Of a stretch of 64,000 bases of DNA, positions 19,163-27,376 are shown piece after piece. The stretch lies in the NCBI GenBank assembly GCA_964649825.1, contig CAZYQW010000069.1, positions 1 through 64,000 on the forward strand, read 5' to 3'. Made by a program: the position numbers and the translations under genes. How positions within the stretch are numbered: the stretch's first letter is position 1; every line of letters starts with the position of its first letter. Below the pieces are notes generated by a model. It had not been told where the DNA came from. It ran no database searches and was given only the letters and a program-made list of their open reading frames with translations. The stretch is from CAZYQW01 sp964649825. Lineage in GTDB: Bacteria; Planctomycetota; B15-G4; JADJEK01.

Positions 19163-19579
19163 ATGAACACGACCGATCGACGCCAAAGCGGCTTCTCGCT
19201 GATGGAGCTGATGGTCGTGATCGCGATCCTTGGAATCCTGTCGACGATCGTGGTCACGAACGTCATGCCGATGCTCGGGAAGGGAAAGATGAACGCTGCC
19301 AAAGCGAGCATCAACAGCCTCAAGGCCGCGGTGACGACCTACTACATGAACAACAACCGGCTTCCCGAGTCGCTCGACACGCTGACCCAACCGGATCCAA
19401 ACAACCTCGACGAGCCGTACATCGAGGACTCGGACTCTCTGATCGACCCGTGGGGCACGCCGTTCGAGCTCAAGCCCGAGGGCGGGCGCAAGTTCACGAT
19501 CGTCTCGTACGGCGCCGACGGATTGCCGGGCGGAGAGGGTGAAGACGGAGACGTCACGTCGAAGGATGCCAAGGAGTAG
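19163..19579 (+). CDS. gspG: Major pseudopilin GspG
   Basis: 138 residues. Class III leader MNTTDRRQSG, cleaved by prepilin peptidase before FSLMELMVVIAILGILS, with Glu5 of the mature chain present. The C-terminal half has the GspG signature phrases ALKAAVTTYYMNNNRLP-like and DPWGTPFELKPEGG followed by FTIVSYGADGLPGGEG, the calcium-site loop of major pseudopilins. It builds the pseudopilus shaft. The ATG at 19163 is preferred because it gives a normal short leader; an upstream ATG at 19121 would add 14 residues. A TATACT hexamer at 19127-19132 could be an internal -10 box, although no -35 is evident. Confidence 0.95.
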   Translation: MNTTDRRQSGFSLMELMVVIAILGILSTIVVTNVMPMLGKGKMNAAKASINSLKAAVTTYYMNNNRLPESLDTLTQPDPNNLDEPYIEDSDSLIDPWGTPFELKPEGGRKFTIVSYGADGLPGGEGEDGDVTSKDAKE

Positions 19580-19602
19580 GCCAGAGCCAGTTGGAAGTCG
19601 CA

Positions 19603-20151
19603 GTGCCGAAACGCAGGACAACCGGGTTCACGCTGTTCGAGCTGGTCGTGGTCATCGGCCTGATCGGACTGATGTTCGGCATCGTCTTCTTCCGGCTCGA
19701 CTTCCTCCTCCCGGGCACTCGTCTGAAGTCGTCCGCGCGTCAGCTCGCGAGCCACATCGAGCAGGCCTTCAACCACGCGGTGGTCTCGGGCCGGCCCGTG
19801 CGTTTCGAGTACGACCTCGACGAACAGGCGTATCGGTTCATCTATCCCTTCGAACTCGACGATGACGGTGTCACGATCAAAGGCGAAGGCGAAACCACGG
19901 TGCTCGATTGGGAGCAGCTTTCGCAGACGATCCGCATCGTGGACGTCAGGATCGGCGAGGGCGATGCGATCGTTTCGGGCCGGGTCTTCGTGACGTTCGA
20001 GCCGCGAGGGGTGGCGACTGGACACGTCGTCCACCTCAACAAGGAGGAGACGGACCACTTCTTTTCGATCCTCGTCAGCCCGCTGCTCGGACTCGTCGAG
20101 GTGCAGCAAGGGTACGCGAACTCGGAGTCGCTCGATGACGACGTCTTCTAG
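19603..20151 (+). CDS. gspH: Minor pseudopilin GspH-like
   Basis: About 182 residues. A prepilin leader VPKRRTTG is followed by FTLFELVVVIGLIGLMFGIVF with the +5 Glu. The remainder is a small beta-rich globular domain with SSARQLASHIEQAFNHAVVSGRP, shortened here, matching GspH (helix then first strands). Minor pseudopilins form the tip or adaptor of the pseudopilus. The GTG at 19603 has TTGGAAG just upstream; a TTG at 19591 is the alternative. The gene ends inside the start of gspI (17-base overlap). Confidence 0.85.
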   Translation: MPKRRTTGFTLFELVVVIGLIGLMFGIVFFRLDFLLPGTRLKSSARQLASHIEQAFNHAVVSGRPVRFEYDLDEQAYRFIYPFELDDDGVTIKGEGETTVLDWEQLSQTIRIVDVRIGEGDAIVSGRVFVTFEPRGVATGHVVHLNKEETDHFFSILVSPLLGLVEVQQGYANSESLDDDVF

Positions 20152-20710
20152 ACACGGCACCGGGGGATCGCGCTCGAGCCGTCCCGCCGAGTCGGGATTC
20201 ACCCTTCTCGAGATCATGCTCGCCCTCGCCCTGGTGGGCGTTTCGGTCGTTCCAGTGCTTCTCGTGCGAGAGCAATCCCATCGCCAGTCGCAGCAGGCGC
20301 GCGTCGCGAACCTTGCCCGCCTGAAAGCGCGCGAGCTCCTCTCCGAGTTCGAGTTCCATGGCCTCGACACGCTGAGCGGCGAGTTCGACGACCGAGGTCT
20401 CGCGGGATTCCGCTACGACATCGAGGTCGAAGAGATCGACCTCGTCACCGGCGACGAGGAGGACGACGAGTACGACCCGGACGACAAGTCGGGCTCGAAG
20501 TTCTACAAGGGTCCCGCCGACAGCGTCTTCGCCACGGCAGACGAAGAAGAGGACGAGGGGGAGTACCCGGTGCGGCGCGTCACGCTGACGCTGACTTATC
20601 CGAACCTGAGCAGCTCCGGCTCCGACGAGCCGCGGAAGCTGACGATCGAGACGATCTTCCCGGCGCTGCCCGAGAAGGACAAGAACGGGAACTTCAACAC
20701 GGTGAAATGA
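20135..20710 (+). CDS. gspI: Minor pseudopilin GspI-like
   Basis: 191 residues. The leader MTTSSRHGTGGSRSSRPAESG precedes FTLLEIMLALALVGVSVVPVL, with the +5 Glu. RVANLARLKARELLSEFEF follows, and GspI-like proteins carry an A-x-x-x-A-x-x-x-L-x-E pattern after the membrane helix. The middle (residues about 105-150) is unusually acidic (EEDDEYDPDDKSG, EEEDEGEYPV). It should sit at the pseudopilus tip with GspJ. Overlaps gspH by 17 bases and abuts gspJ (2 bases apart). Confidence 0.8.
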   Translation: MTTSSRHGTGGSRSSRPAESGFTLLEIMLALALVGVSVVPVLLVREQSHRQSQQARVANLARLKARELLSEFEFHGLDTLSGEFDDRGLAGFRYDIEVEEIDLVTGDEEDDEYDPDDKSGSKFYKGPADSVFATADEEEDEGEYPVRRVTLTLTYPNLSSSGSDEPRKLTIETIFPALPEKDKNGNFNTVK

Positions 20711-20711
20711 C

Positions 20712-21818
20712 ATGTCGACTCCGGCTCGCACCTTCGCCCCGTTCGCCCTTTCCCGGCGTTGCTCCGACGCCCGTGGGCGTTGCTCCGATGCCCGCGGGCA
20801 TCGCTCCGATGCCCGCGGGCATCGCTCCGACGCCCGTGGGCGTTGCTCCGGTGCCCGCGGGCATCGCTCCGACGCCCATCGTGCGGGGTTCACCCTCCTC
20901 GAGCTGACAGTGACGCTGGCCCTGATGGGCATCATCATGGCCACGATCCATACCGTGTTGTTCGGTACGCTGAAGGCGAAGCGCACCCTGGAAATCCAGG
21001 TGATGGGGTCGCGCATCGGTCCCCTCCTCCTCGATCAGATCGAACGCGACGTCCGCCAGGTGTTCGCCTACAACCTCGCGCACGGCGCAATCTTCCGCGG
21101 CGAGGACGAGCGCCTCTCCGGACTCGACGCCGATCACTTCACCCTTGTCGCGCAGACGCCATCGACGTCCGCGCTGTTCGAAGACGACAAGGCGGTGTTC
21201 TCCTCGGTCAACGAGATCGGCTACGCGGTGACCCGGAACGTGGACAACGCCGACTTCCTCGTCCTGTGGCGGCGCGAGGACTTCTACGTCGACGACGAGC
21301 CCTTGAAGGGTGGCAAGGGAACGCCGCTCTATCGCCGGGTCACCGGCTTCGACGTGAAGTACTACGCGACGACCGGGGAGGAAGCCGACGACGAGGTCGA
21401 GGACGACTGGAGCTCCGAGGACCGCAAGACCTTGCCGGCCGCGATGGAGATCACGCTCTCCCTCGAGGTCGAACCTCGGCCCACCGGAATGAAGCTGTCC
21501 GCGGAAGACTTGGAGCGGCGGACGTACACGTTCCGCCGTTGGGTCACGTTCCCGAGCGACACGCGTTACACGATGGCCGTCCGCCCGGCCATTCCGTACC
21601 CCGCCGACGACGGCCCCGGCGGCCCGCAGAATCCGAACAAGCCCAAGGGAGACGGCGATGACGGGGACGGCGGGGGCAATGGAGGAGCCGGCCCGGGCAT
21701 GGGGGGCACCGGCGGCAACATCTCGTCCTCCGGCGGCGGCGCGGTCGGCAGCGGTGGTGGTGGCGGAGCCGCGGGCGGCAAGGGCTCCGCCGGCGGTAGC
21801 AGCAAGGGCGGCGGCTGA
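20712..21818 (+). CDS. gspJ: Minor pseudopilin GspJ-like with repeat-built leader and glycine-rich tail
   Basis: 368 residues. The prepilin cleavage site is G59-F60 in HRAGFTLLELTVTLALMG, with +5 Glu, so the leader is 59 residues; prepilin leaders are usually well under 30. Residues 16-57 of that leader are six 7-residue repeats of the RCSDARG/HRSDARG type. The mature part resembles GspJ (LLLDQIERDVRQVFAYN, the long helix, then beta strands with RRWVTFP). After about residue 295 it ends in a tail of Gly, Ser and Asn unlike typical GspJ. No in-frame ATG, GTG or TTG lies between the repeats and the cleavage site, so the repeat must be translated. A gspK gene does not follow; serS does. Confidence 0.8.
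   Translation: MSTPARTFAPFALSRRCSDARGRCSDARGHRSDARGHRSDARGRCSGARGHRSDAHRAGFTLLELTVTLALMGIIMATIHTVLFGTLKAKRTLEIQVMGSRIGPLLLDQIERDVRQVFAYNLAHGAIFRGEDERLSGLDADHFTLVAQTPSTSALFEDDKAVFSSVNEIGYAVTRNVDNADFLVLWRREDFYVDDEPLKGGKGTPLYRRVTGFDVKYYATTGEEADDEVEDDWSSEDRKTLPAAMEITLSLEVEPRPTGMKLSAEDLERRTYTFRRWVTFPSDTRYTMAVRPAIPYPADDGPGGPQNPNKPKGDGDDGDGGGNGGAGPGMGGTGGNISSSGGGAVGSGGGGGAAGGKGSAGGSSKGGG
20757..20882 (+). repeat. Six tandem 21-bp repeats inside gspJ
   Basis: Six consecutive 21-bp units, each reading roughly CGTTGCTCCGACGCCCGTGG plus C, or with CAT for the first codon. Each carries the 10-bp palindrome GCCCGCGGGC or a one-base variant at unit borders. Neighbouring units also pair across units (GGGCATCG with CGATGCCC, 3-base loop). 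The unit is seven codons, so copy-number change keeps the frame. Confidence 0.95.
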
Positions 21819-21890
21819 CCCACGTCCAACCAGGTCCGACGATCTTCTCGCCCGCCGCCCCCCGCCCGCGGGCCAACCGCGTTCGTCAGG

Positions 21891-23159
21891 TCAGCCCCTG
21901 ATCTCCTCGATTCCCCCGAGGTACGGGCTCAACGCCGCCGGCACGCGAACCGACCCATCGGCCCGTTGATGGCACTCGAGCAACGGAATCAGGATCCGCG
22001 GCGACGCGGCGACCGTGTTGTTCAACGTGTAGCAGAACCGGGTCTTCTTCTCCGCGTCCTTGTACCGCATCTTCAGGCGACGCGCCTGGTAGTCGTGGAA
22101 CTTCGACGCACTGTGGGTCTCGCTGTAGCTCCGTCGTGACGGCATCCAGGTCTCGATGTCGAACTTGCGCACCTGAGGCATCCCGAGGTCGCCGCCGCAA
22201 ACGTCGACGACGCGATAGGGAAGCTCGAGCATGGCGAGGAGATCCTCGGAGTTCTTCAGGATCTCTTGATGGTATCGATCCGACCGATCGGCGTCGGCCG
22301 TCGCGATGACGACCTGCTCGACCTTCTGGAACTGATGGATGCGATAGATGCCGCGGGAGTCCTTTCCCGCCGCGCCCGCCTCGCGCCGGAAGCAGTAGGA
22401 CCAGGCGACGTACTTCTTCGGCAGCTCCGCCTCGTCGAGGATCTCCTCGGAGTGGAACGACGTGACCGGTACCTCGGCCGTGCCGGCGAGGTACAGCTCG
22501 TCCTTCTCGCAGACGTACGCCTGATCCTCGCCGCCTGGGAAGTAGGCCGTCCCCTCCATCGCCGGATAGCGGACCAGGACCGGAACGGAGAGCGGGACGT
22601 ACCCGCGGTCGATCATCAGGTCGAGCGCGAGATTCAGCACGGCGCGTTCGAGGCGAGCTCCCATGCCCGTCAGGAAGAAGTTCCGCGTGCCGGCGATCTT
22701 CACGCCGCGCTCGATGTCGATCAGGCCGAGCCGCTTGCCGAGCTCGACGTGGTCGAGCGGCTCGAAGTCGAAGCTCGGTACGGTTCCTTCGACCCGGAGC
22801 TCGACGTTCTCCTTGTCGGTCGCCCCCTCCGGAACGACGTCCGCCGGCACGTTCGGCACGCGCAGGTGGAGACGTTGGAGCTGGGGACGGATCACGTTCA
22901 GGCGCTCGTCGGCGGCGGCCAGCTCGTCCTTGAGCTGGGTCAACTCCTGCCCGGCCGCCGAGCGCTGCTCAGGCGGAAGCCGAGAAATCTCCTTGCCCCT
23001 CCGATTCAGTTCGGACCGCAGCTCGTCGCCGCAGTGGCCGAGCTCGCGGACCTCGCGGTCGAGCTCGAGCAACGCATCGATGTCGACATCGATACGCTTT
23101 TTCCGCGCGCCCGCACGCACGGCGTCGGCGTTCTCCCGAATGAATCGGAGATCGAGCAT
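21891..23159 (-). CDS. serS: Seryl-tRNA synthetase
   Basis: 422 residues, full length. An N-terminal coiled-coil arm (about residues 25-105) binds the long variable arm of tRNA-Ser. The class II core has motif 2 FRREAGAAGKDSRGIYRIHQ (near 265) and motif 3 LIPLLECHQRADGSVRVPAA (near 390). It charges tRNA-Ser, and tRNA-Sec where present. Start ATG 23159 has AGAGGA upstream. Convergent with gspJ; the 72-base gap contains a GCCCGCGGGC palindrome but no clear terminator. Confidence 0.98.
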   Translation of the reverse strand: MLDLRFIRENADAVRAGARKKRIDVDIDALLELDREVRELGHCGDELRSELNRRGKEISRLPPEQRSAAGQELTQLKDELAAADERLNVIRPQLQRLHLRVPNVPADVVPEGATDKENVELRVEGTVPSFDFEPLDHVELGKRLGLIDIERGVKIAGTRNFFLTGMGARLERAVLNLALDLMIDRGYVPLSVPVLVRYPAMEGTAYFPGGEDQAYVCEKDELYLAGTAEVPVTSFHSEEILDEAELPKKYVAWSYCFRREAGAAGKDSRGIYRIHQFQKVEQVVIATADADRSDRYHQEILKNSEDLLAMLELPYRVVDVCGGDLGMPQVRKFDIETWMPSRRSYSETHSASKFHDYQARRLKMRYKDAEKKTRFCYTLNNTVAASPRILIPLLECHQRADGSVRVPAALSPYLGGIEEIRG

Positions 23160-23212
23160 CGGAGTTCCTCTGGCTCGGTCGAGATGACCGGCGGAAGTCT
23201 ACGCCGGCCGAG

Positions 23213-25252
23213 TCAGCTCTTCCACTCCGATGAGATCGGACCGCCGAGGAGGTCGTGCTTCTTGAGCTCCAGCTTGACCTCGTAGCTCTTGTCCGAGCTG
23301 CCCGGAAGCACGAGGTCGAGGGGCTGGAAGGTCGCCGTGCCGTCCTTCTGGTAGTCGGCGAACGTGGCGCGCTCCATCGGCTGCGGCTTGCCGCTCGAGC
23401 CGCCCCCCTTGATGCGGACGCTGACCTTGTCCGGAATCACCGGGTCGTCCCAGAAGTGGGTGTAGAGCTCGCCCGCGCTTCCATAAACGACGACGGACTT
23501 GCCGATCACCTTCACTCCGCCGCTCCCCACTGGCTCCGTTTCGAAGTCCAGCTCGAACGGCCCGCCAATCTCGAGGACGGACTCCTCGTCCTTCTTCACG
23601 TCGAACACCGTCGTCCGCCCGGGCAGGATGAGACAACTGTCCTCGGCGTCCTTCTTCCCCTTGCGAATGATGCCGTACGACAAGCGATACGTCCCCACCG
23701 GCACGTTCACGGCGGTCTTCTCGTTGATCGCGAAGTACGCACCCTTGAACTCGCGCGTCTCCTCGATGATCACGACGTCGGGCTTCTCCTTGCCCTTGCT
23801 GAACTTCAACTTGACGCGACCGACGTCGACGTCGAGCTTGCGGGTCTTGACGGTGTACTCGTCCGGGTCGAGCTTGAGGCGGTAGAACGCGCCGTTCGAT
23901 TCGATGTACTCGGTGAACGGAGCGGCCACCTTGGCCTTTCCGACGATCATCGCATCGCCGTACGAGAAGCCTGGCTTCACCGTGGACGTCGCGAGCGTGA
24001 GCTGATCGGCGTCACCGAAAACGCCCGACGCGTTGTCGTCGAAGAACATCACGTCCTGATCGAGCAGCTTGCCGCGCAGGTAGCAGGCCGGGTGATACCG
24101 GATCCCGAATTGATCCGGCTGCGGACTTGCGTTCAGGGAGAGCCCGAACCGACTCTCCTGGCTCCCTCCCGAGGCCGCGAGCCACGCGTACTCCAGCGTC
24201 AGCGGGTTGCCGTCGAAGTCCTTGCCTTTCTTCTCGACATTCACGACGTTCGGCTTGGAAATGACCTTGATCTCGGTCTCCTTCTGACCCTCGATCGTCA
24301 TGAAGATCTTCACGCCGTCGCGACGCACTTCGAACTTCTGTCCGAGCGGCCGAAAGCGGCTGTCGAACGGGAGAGGACCGTTGCCGTTGAGGGCGAAGGC
24401 CGACCACTTCGCGGTGTTCTCGCCGGAGCGGAAGGACGGCGTCGCGAACTTCTCCGGGAGGTCCTCGTCGACCACGAGACGGAGAGGCACCGGATCGGAG
24501 TAGCGTTGACCTTCCGCGTCTTTCGACCACGACGTGCCCGTGTTGCCCGCCGGTCCGGTGCTCTCGCCGGGTTTCGCGTCGGGATCGTATCCCTGCGACT
24601 TCAAGTGGTCGCGGAGCGACTTGACGGAACCGTGGAACTTGAACCGCTGGAAGCCGGCCCGCGTGAGGACCGTATCGACCTGGTCGTAGACCTTCACCGC
24701 GTCGAGCTGCTGCTCGTTCTGCTGGAGCGCCTGCCCGACCTCGAAGAGAGAGTACGCCTGGTACTCGGCGTCCCCGAGCTCGCCGAACTCTTGAGCGACG
24801 GCCTGCATCTGCTCGGACCTCTCGCGCATCGCCTCTTTGTCGTTCTGCTTGAGCGCGGTCTGCAGGGCCGCCTTGATCCCGTCGAATCGACGGCGGGCGT
24901 CGACCCGCTTCTGACGCTGCTCGGTCGACATCTTCATGACCGCGTTCATGCGGATCGAGAAGGTGTTGTCCCCTTTCGCCTCGTCGAGGACACGCGCGAT
25001 CGTCTTGATCTCCTCCCAACCCTCGATCGAGTCGGAAAAGGCCATCTGACCCTCGAGAACCTCGTACACCCCCACGAGCTCCGTCCCGTTCCGCTGGGCG
25101 ATCTTCTCCATCTCGCGAAGGTCGTTCAGGCTCTGCGCGTCCTGGAACTTCTGATAGACCTTCTGTTCTTCGGGCGTGAACTGCGCCTGGGCGGCATCGC
25201 TCCATGCTCCGAGGAGAGAACCAACGAGGACGAGGGTCGGCGCGAGCTTCAT
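23213..25252 (-). CDS. Large secreted protein of unknown function
   Basis: 679 residues. Signal peptide MKLAPTLVLVGSLLGAWSDAAQAQ. Residues 25-190 are charged and helical (EEQKVYQKFQDAQSLNDLRE, then EQRQKRVDARRRFDGIKAAL), probably a coiled coil or TPR-like helical region. From about residue 210 it becomes beta-rich with many V-x-V-x-K alternations, for example RKLDVDVGRVKLKFSKGKEK, and an immunoglobulin-like segment near the end (GGPFELDFETEPVGSGGVKV). No catalytic motif recognised. Lys and Glu content is high for the window. It lies 53 bases downstream of nothing obviously related; serS follows in the same direction. I would call it a periplasmic or exported structural protein; function unknown. 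Confidence 0.7.
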   Translation of the reverse strand: MKLAPTLVLVGSLLGAWSDAAQAQFTPEEQKVYQKFQDAQSLNDLREMEKIAQRNGTELVGVYEVLEGQMAFSDSIEGWEEIKTIARVLDEAKGDNTFSIRMNAVMKMSTEQRQKRVDARRRFDGIKAALQTALKQNDKEAMRERSEQMQAVAQEFGELGDAEYQAYSLFEVGQALQQNEQQLDAVKVYDQVDTVLTRAGFQRFKFHGSVKSLRDHLKSQGYDPDAKPGESTGPAGNTGTSWSKDAEGQRYSDPVPLRLVVDEDLPEKFATPSFRSGENTAKWSAFALNGNGPLPFDSRFRPLGQKFEVRRDGVKIFMTIEGQKETEIKVISKPNVVNVEKKGKDFDGNPLTLEYAWLAASGGSQESRFGLSLNASPQPDQFGIRYHPACYLRGKLLDQDVMFFDDNASGVFGDADQLTLATSTVKPGFSYGDAMIVGKAKVAAPFTEYIESNGAFYRLKLDPDEYTVKTRKLDVDVGRVKLKFSKGKEKPDVVIIEETREFKGAYFAINEKTAVNVPVGTYRLSYGIIRKGKKDAEDSCLILPGRTTVFDVKKDEESVLEIGGPFELDFETEPVGSGGVKVIGKSVVVYGSAGELYTHFWDDPVIPDKVSVRIKGGGSSGKPQPMERATFADYQKDGTATFQPLDLVLPGSSDKSYEVKLELKKHDLLGGPISSEWKS

Positions 25253-25368
25253 AACGAGCGTCCAGTCTTCAAGAACGTCGCGGTCGATTGGATCCTAGGA
25301 CCCAGGCATTGTACGCGTCAACCCGCGGAATCGGCGGGCAGAACTTATGGTGCGATCGGAGGTTCCGA

Positions 25369-26184
25369 TCACTTTGAGCTGCGGTAGTCCCGGCTCGCCG
25401 AGTCGAGGAATCGACGCTCGGACCGGGTGAGGCTCGAGATCCCGTTGCGGCTGATCTTCTCGAGGATGCGATCGACCTCACGGCGCCGATCGATCTCCCG
25501 CTGGTGCGCGTGAACGCGCCGGCGCGCTCGGCGCCGCTCGAGGAGCCCGTCGAAGCGATGCCGGTGCCGGATGAACGCGAACCCGAAGAGTCCGCCGCCG
25601 AGGTGAGCCGGGTGCGCGATCCCCCCGCCCGCCATGGTCGCCATGTAGAAGACCGTGATCAGCATGAAGAGGGCGGCAAGCGCCCATGCCTTCATCGGGA
25701 AGATGAAGAACACGACGTCCGCCTGCGGGTTCGCGGTGGCGAACGCAACGAGGCACGCGTACGTAATGCCCGACGCGCCGATCAGCAGGGCGTTGGGCGC
25801 CGCACCGAACGCGAACTCCCACACGACGAACAGGATCGATGCGATCACCGCGGCCGCGAGGCAGAACCACAGGAACGGCTTCCGGCCGCCGATGTCCGCC
25901 TCGACCTGGCGCCCGAAGAAGTAGAGCGCCAGGCAATTGAACCCGAGATGCAGCGGGTCGTGCGTGCTGTGCACCAGCGCGTAGGTCGCAAACTGGAACC
26001 AATAGAGCGGCTGTGCGACGTGGCCGAGAGACAGCCCGAACCACTCGGTCAGCCCGAGCGGCGTGAGCTGCAGGACGAAGCAGACCACCAACGCGAGGCT
26101 GAGCAGGTCCGCGCCGCGCCAGGAACTGAGCGGCGGGATCGTGAATCTCCGTGCAGGTTCTTCCTCGAACCAGTTCGAGCGCAT
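25369..26184 (-). CDS. Rhomboid-family intramembrane serine protease
   Basis: About 271 residues from ATG 26184, with six predicted membrane helices. Catalytic features are present: Ser138 in LIGASGITY (GxSG), His194 in AHPAHLGGGLFGF, and His79 and Asn83 in HLGFN of the second helix. It is therefore likely active, cleaving membrane-protein substrates within or near the bilayer. The C-terminal 70 residues are strongly basic (RRRARRRVHAHQREIDRRRE) and end in a short helical region ILEKISRNGISSLTRSERRFL, a tail seen on many environmental rhomboids. A GTG at 26244 would add 20 residues but lies inside the candidate promoter. Confidence 0.9.
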   Translation of the reverse strand: MRSNWFEEEPARRFTIPPLSSWRGADLLSLALVVCFVLQLTPLGLTEWFGLSLGHVAQPLYWFQFATYALVHSTHDPLHLGFNCLALYFFGRQVEADIGGRKPFLWFCLAAAVIASILFVVWEFAFGAAPNALLIGASGITYACLVAFATANPQADVVFFIFPMKAWALAALFMLITVFYMATMAGGGIAHPAHLGGGLFGFAFIRHRHRFDGLLERRRARRRVHAHQREIDRRREVDRILEKISRNGISSLTRSERRFLDSASRDYRSSK

Positions 26185-26217
26185 CGTCCAACTGCCGTAA
26201 GGCCTTCCCCGCGCAGC

Positions 26218-26246
26218 ATGATAGATCGGCACTTCCGACGACACAA
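26218..26246 (-). promoter_or_regulatory. Candidate promoter for the rhomboid gene
   Basis: On the minus strand, TTGTGT (26241-26246) is separated by 17 bases from TATCAT (26218-26223). It lies in the divergent rhomboid-folD gap and supports the ATG at 26184 over the GTG at 26244. Confidence 0.4.
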
Positions 26247-26419
26247 GCTGAAGCGATCTCGCCGAAGCGGGCGCGATCGCCCCAAGACGTGACGGAAGAC
26301 CAGGCTACGTTCGGGTCTTTCGTCGGTTTGTGCTCCAGTCCTCCGCTGCGCCGCGGGGACGGAGCGGCTATCCTCCGCCAGACTGGATCGGCGGTGCGAC
26401 GCACGCCGGGGAGGACCGA

Positions 26420-27361
26420 GTGACGGCACGACTGATCGATGGACGGGCTCTGAGCCAGAGAATACGCGACCGGCTGCGGTCCGAGGTGTCCGAGCTTCGC
26501 GAGAAGATCCCGCCGATCCGGCTCGTCTCCGTCGACGTCGGGGACAGCCCGGCTTCCGCCCTGTTCATCCGGAACCAGAAGCGGGCCGCCGAGGGGGTCG
26601 GGATCGAGTTCGAGCATCGTCACCTGGCTGCCTCCACGACCGAGCCCGAGCTGATCGACTTCCTTCGCACGCTGAACGACGATCGCTCCGTGACCGGCAT
26701 CATCCTCCAGCGCCCCCTCCCGGCCGGGCTGAACGTCCGGCGCGTCCAATCGAAGATCCACCCCGACAAGGACGTCGAGGGGATGAACCCGGCGAACATG
26801 GGCTCGATCGTCGTGGGCGACCCGAAGCTCGTGCCGTGCACCGCGCTCGCCGCGATCCGGTTGCTTCTCTCCACGGGGATCGCGCCGCGCGGCAAGGAGA
26901 TCGTCGTCATCGGCCACAGCGAGATCGTCGGCAAGCCGATCGCGTTCCTGCTCCTCAACATGTTCGCGACCGTCACCGTCTGCCACGTCGCGACGCAGGA
27001 CATCGCCCATCATACGCGCAAGGCGGACGTCGTCTTCGTCGCGGTCGGCAAGCCGGGGCTCGTGACCGGTGACATGCTCCGTCAGGGGGCGATCGTGATC
27101 GATATCGGCATCAACGCCGTCCCCGTCATCGGCGCCGACGGCAAGCCGGAGCGGGACGCCGACGGCAGCGTCAAGACGCGAGTCGTCGGTGACGTCGACT
27201 TCGAAAGCGCGTCACGAGTCGCGTCGATGATCACCCCGGTCCCCGGAGGGGTCGGCCCCGTCACCGTGGCGACGCTGCTGTCGAACGCGGTCGCCGCCGC
27301 GCGGATGCAGCACCGCGACGTCGTCGGCGAGGCGCACTCGCCGCTCGAAGTCCTCGGCTAG
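26420..27361 (+). CDS. folD: FolD-family methylenetetrahydrofolate dehydrogenase with altered cyclohydrolase residues
   Basis: 313 residues. The fold signatures are clear: VDVGDSPASALFI, GIILQRPLPAGL, HPDKDVEGMNP, VVIGHSEIVGKPIAFLL (Rossmann loop) and MITPVPGGVGPVTVA. The family oxidises 5,10-methylene-THF and hydrolyses methenyl-THF for one-carbon metabolism. Aligned without gaps to E. coli FolD, the conserved Tyr50 is Phe49, the catalytic Lys54 is Gln53, and Asp121 of K-D-V-D-G is Glu; the conserved Gln before P-L-P is kept. Loss of that lysine in characterised enzymes removes cyclohydrolase activity, so this enzyme may act mainly as a dehydrogenase (inference). GTG 26420 has GGGAGG upstream; the earlier ATG at 26330 lacks homology. 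Confidence 0.92.
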   Translation: MTARLIDGRALSQRIRDRLRSEVSELREKIPPIRLVSVDVGDSPASALFIRNQKRAAEGVGIEFEHRHLAASTTEPELIDFLRTLNDDRSVTGIILQRPLPAGLNVRRVQSKIHPDKDVEGMNPANMGSIVVGDPKLVPCTALAAIRLLLSTGIAPRGKEIVVIGHSEIVGKPIAFLLLNMFATVTVCHVATQDIAHHTRKADVVFVAVGKPGLVTGDMLRQGAIVIDIGINAVPVIGADGKPERDADGSVKTRVVGDVDFESASRVASMITPVPGGVGPVTVATLLSNAVAAARMQHRDVVGEAHSPLEVLG

Positions 27362-27376
27362 CGAGCGGAGACGAGA

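Noticed and set aside
20757..20882. Repeat array as a possible CRISPR
   Set aside because: The units are directly adjacent 21-mers without spacers and lie in a coding frame; no cas gene is nearby.
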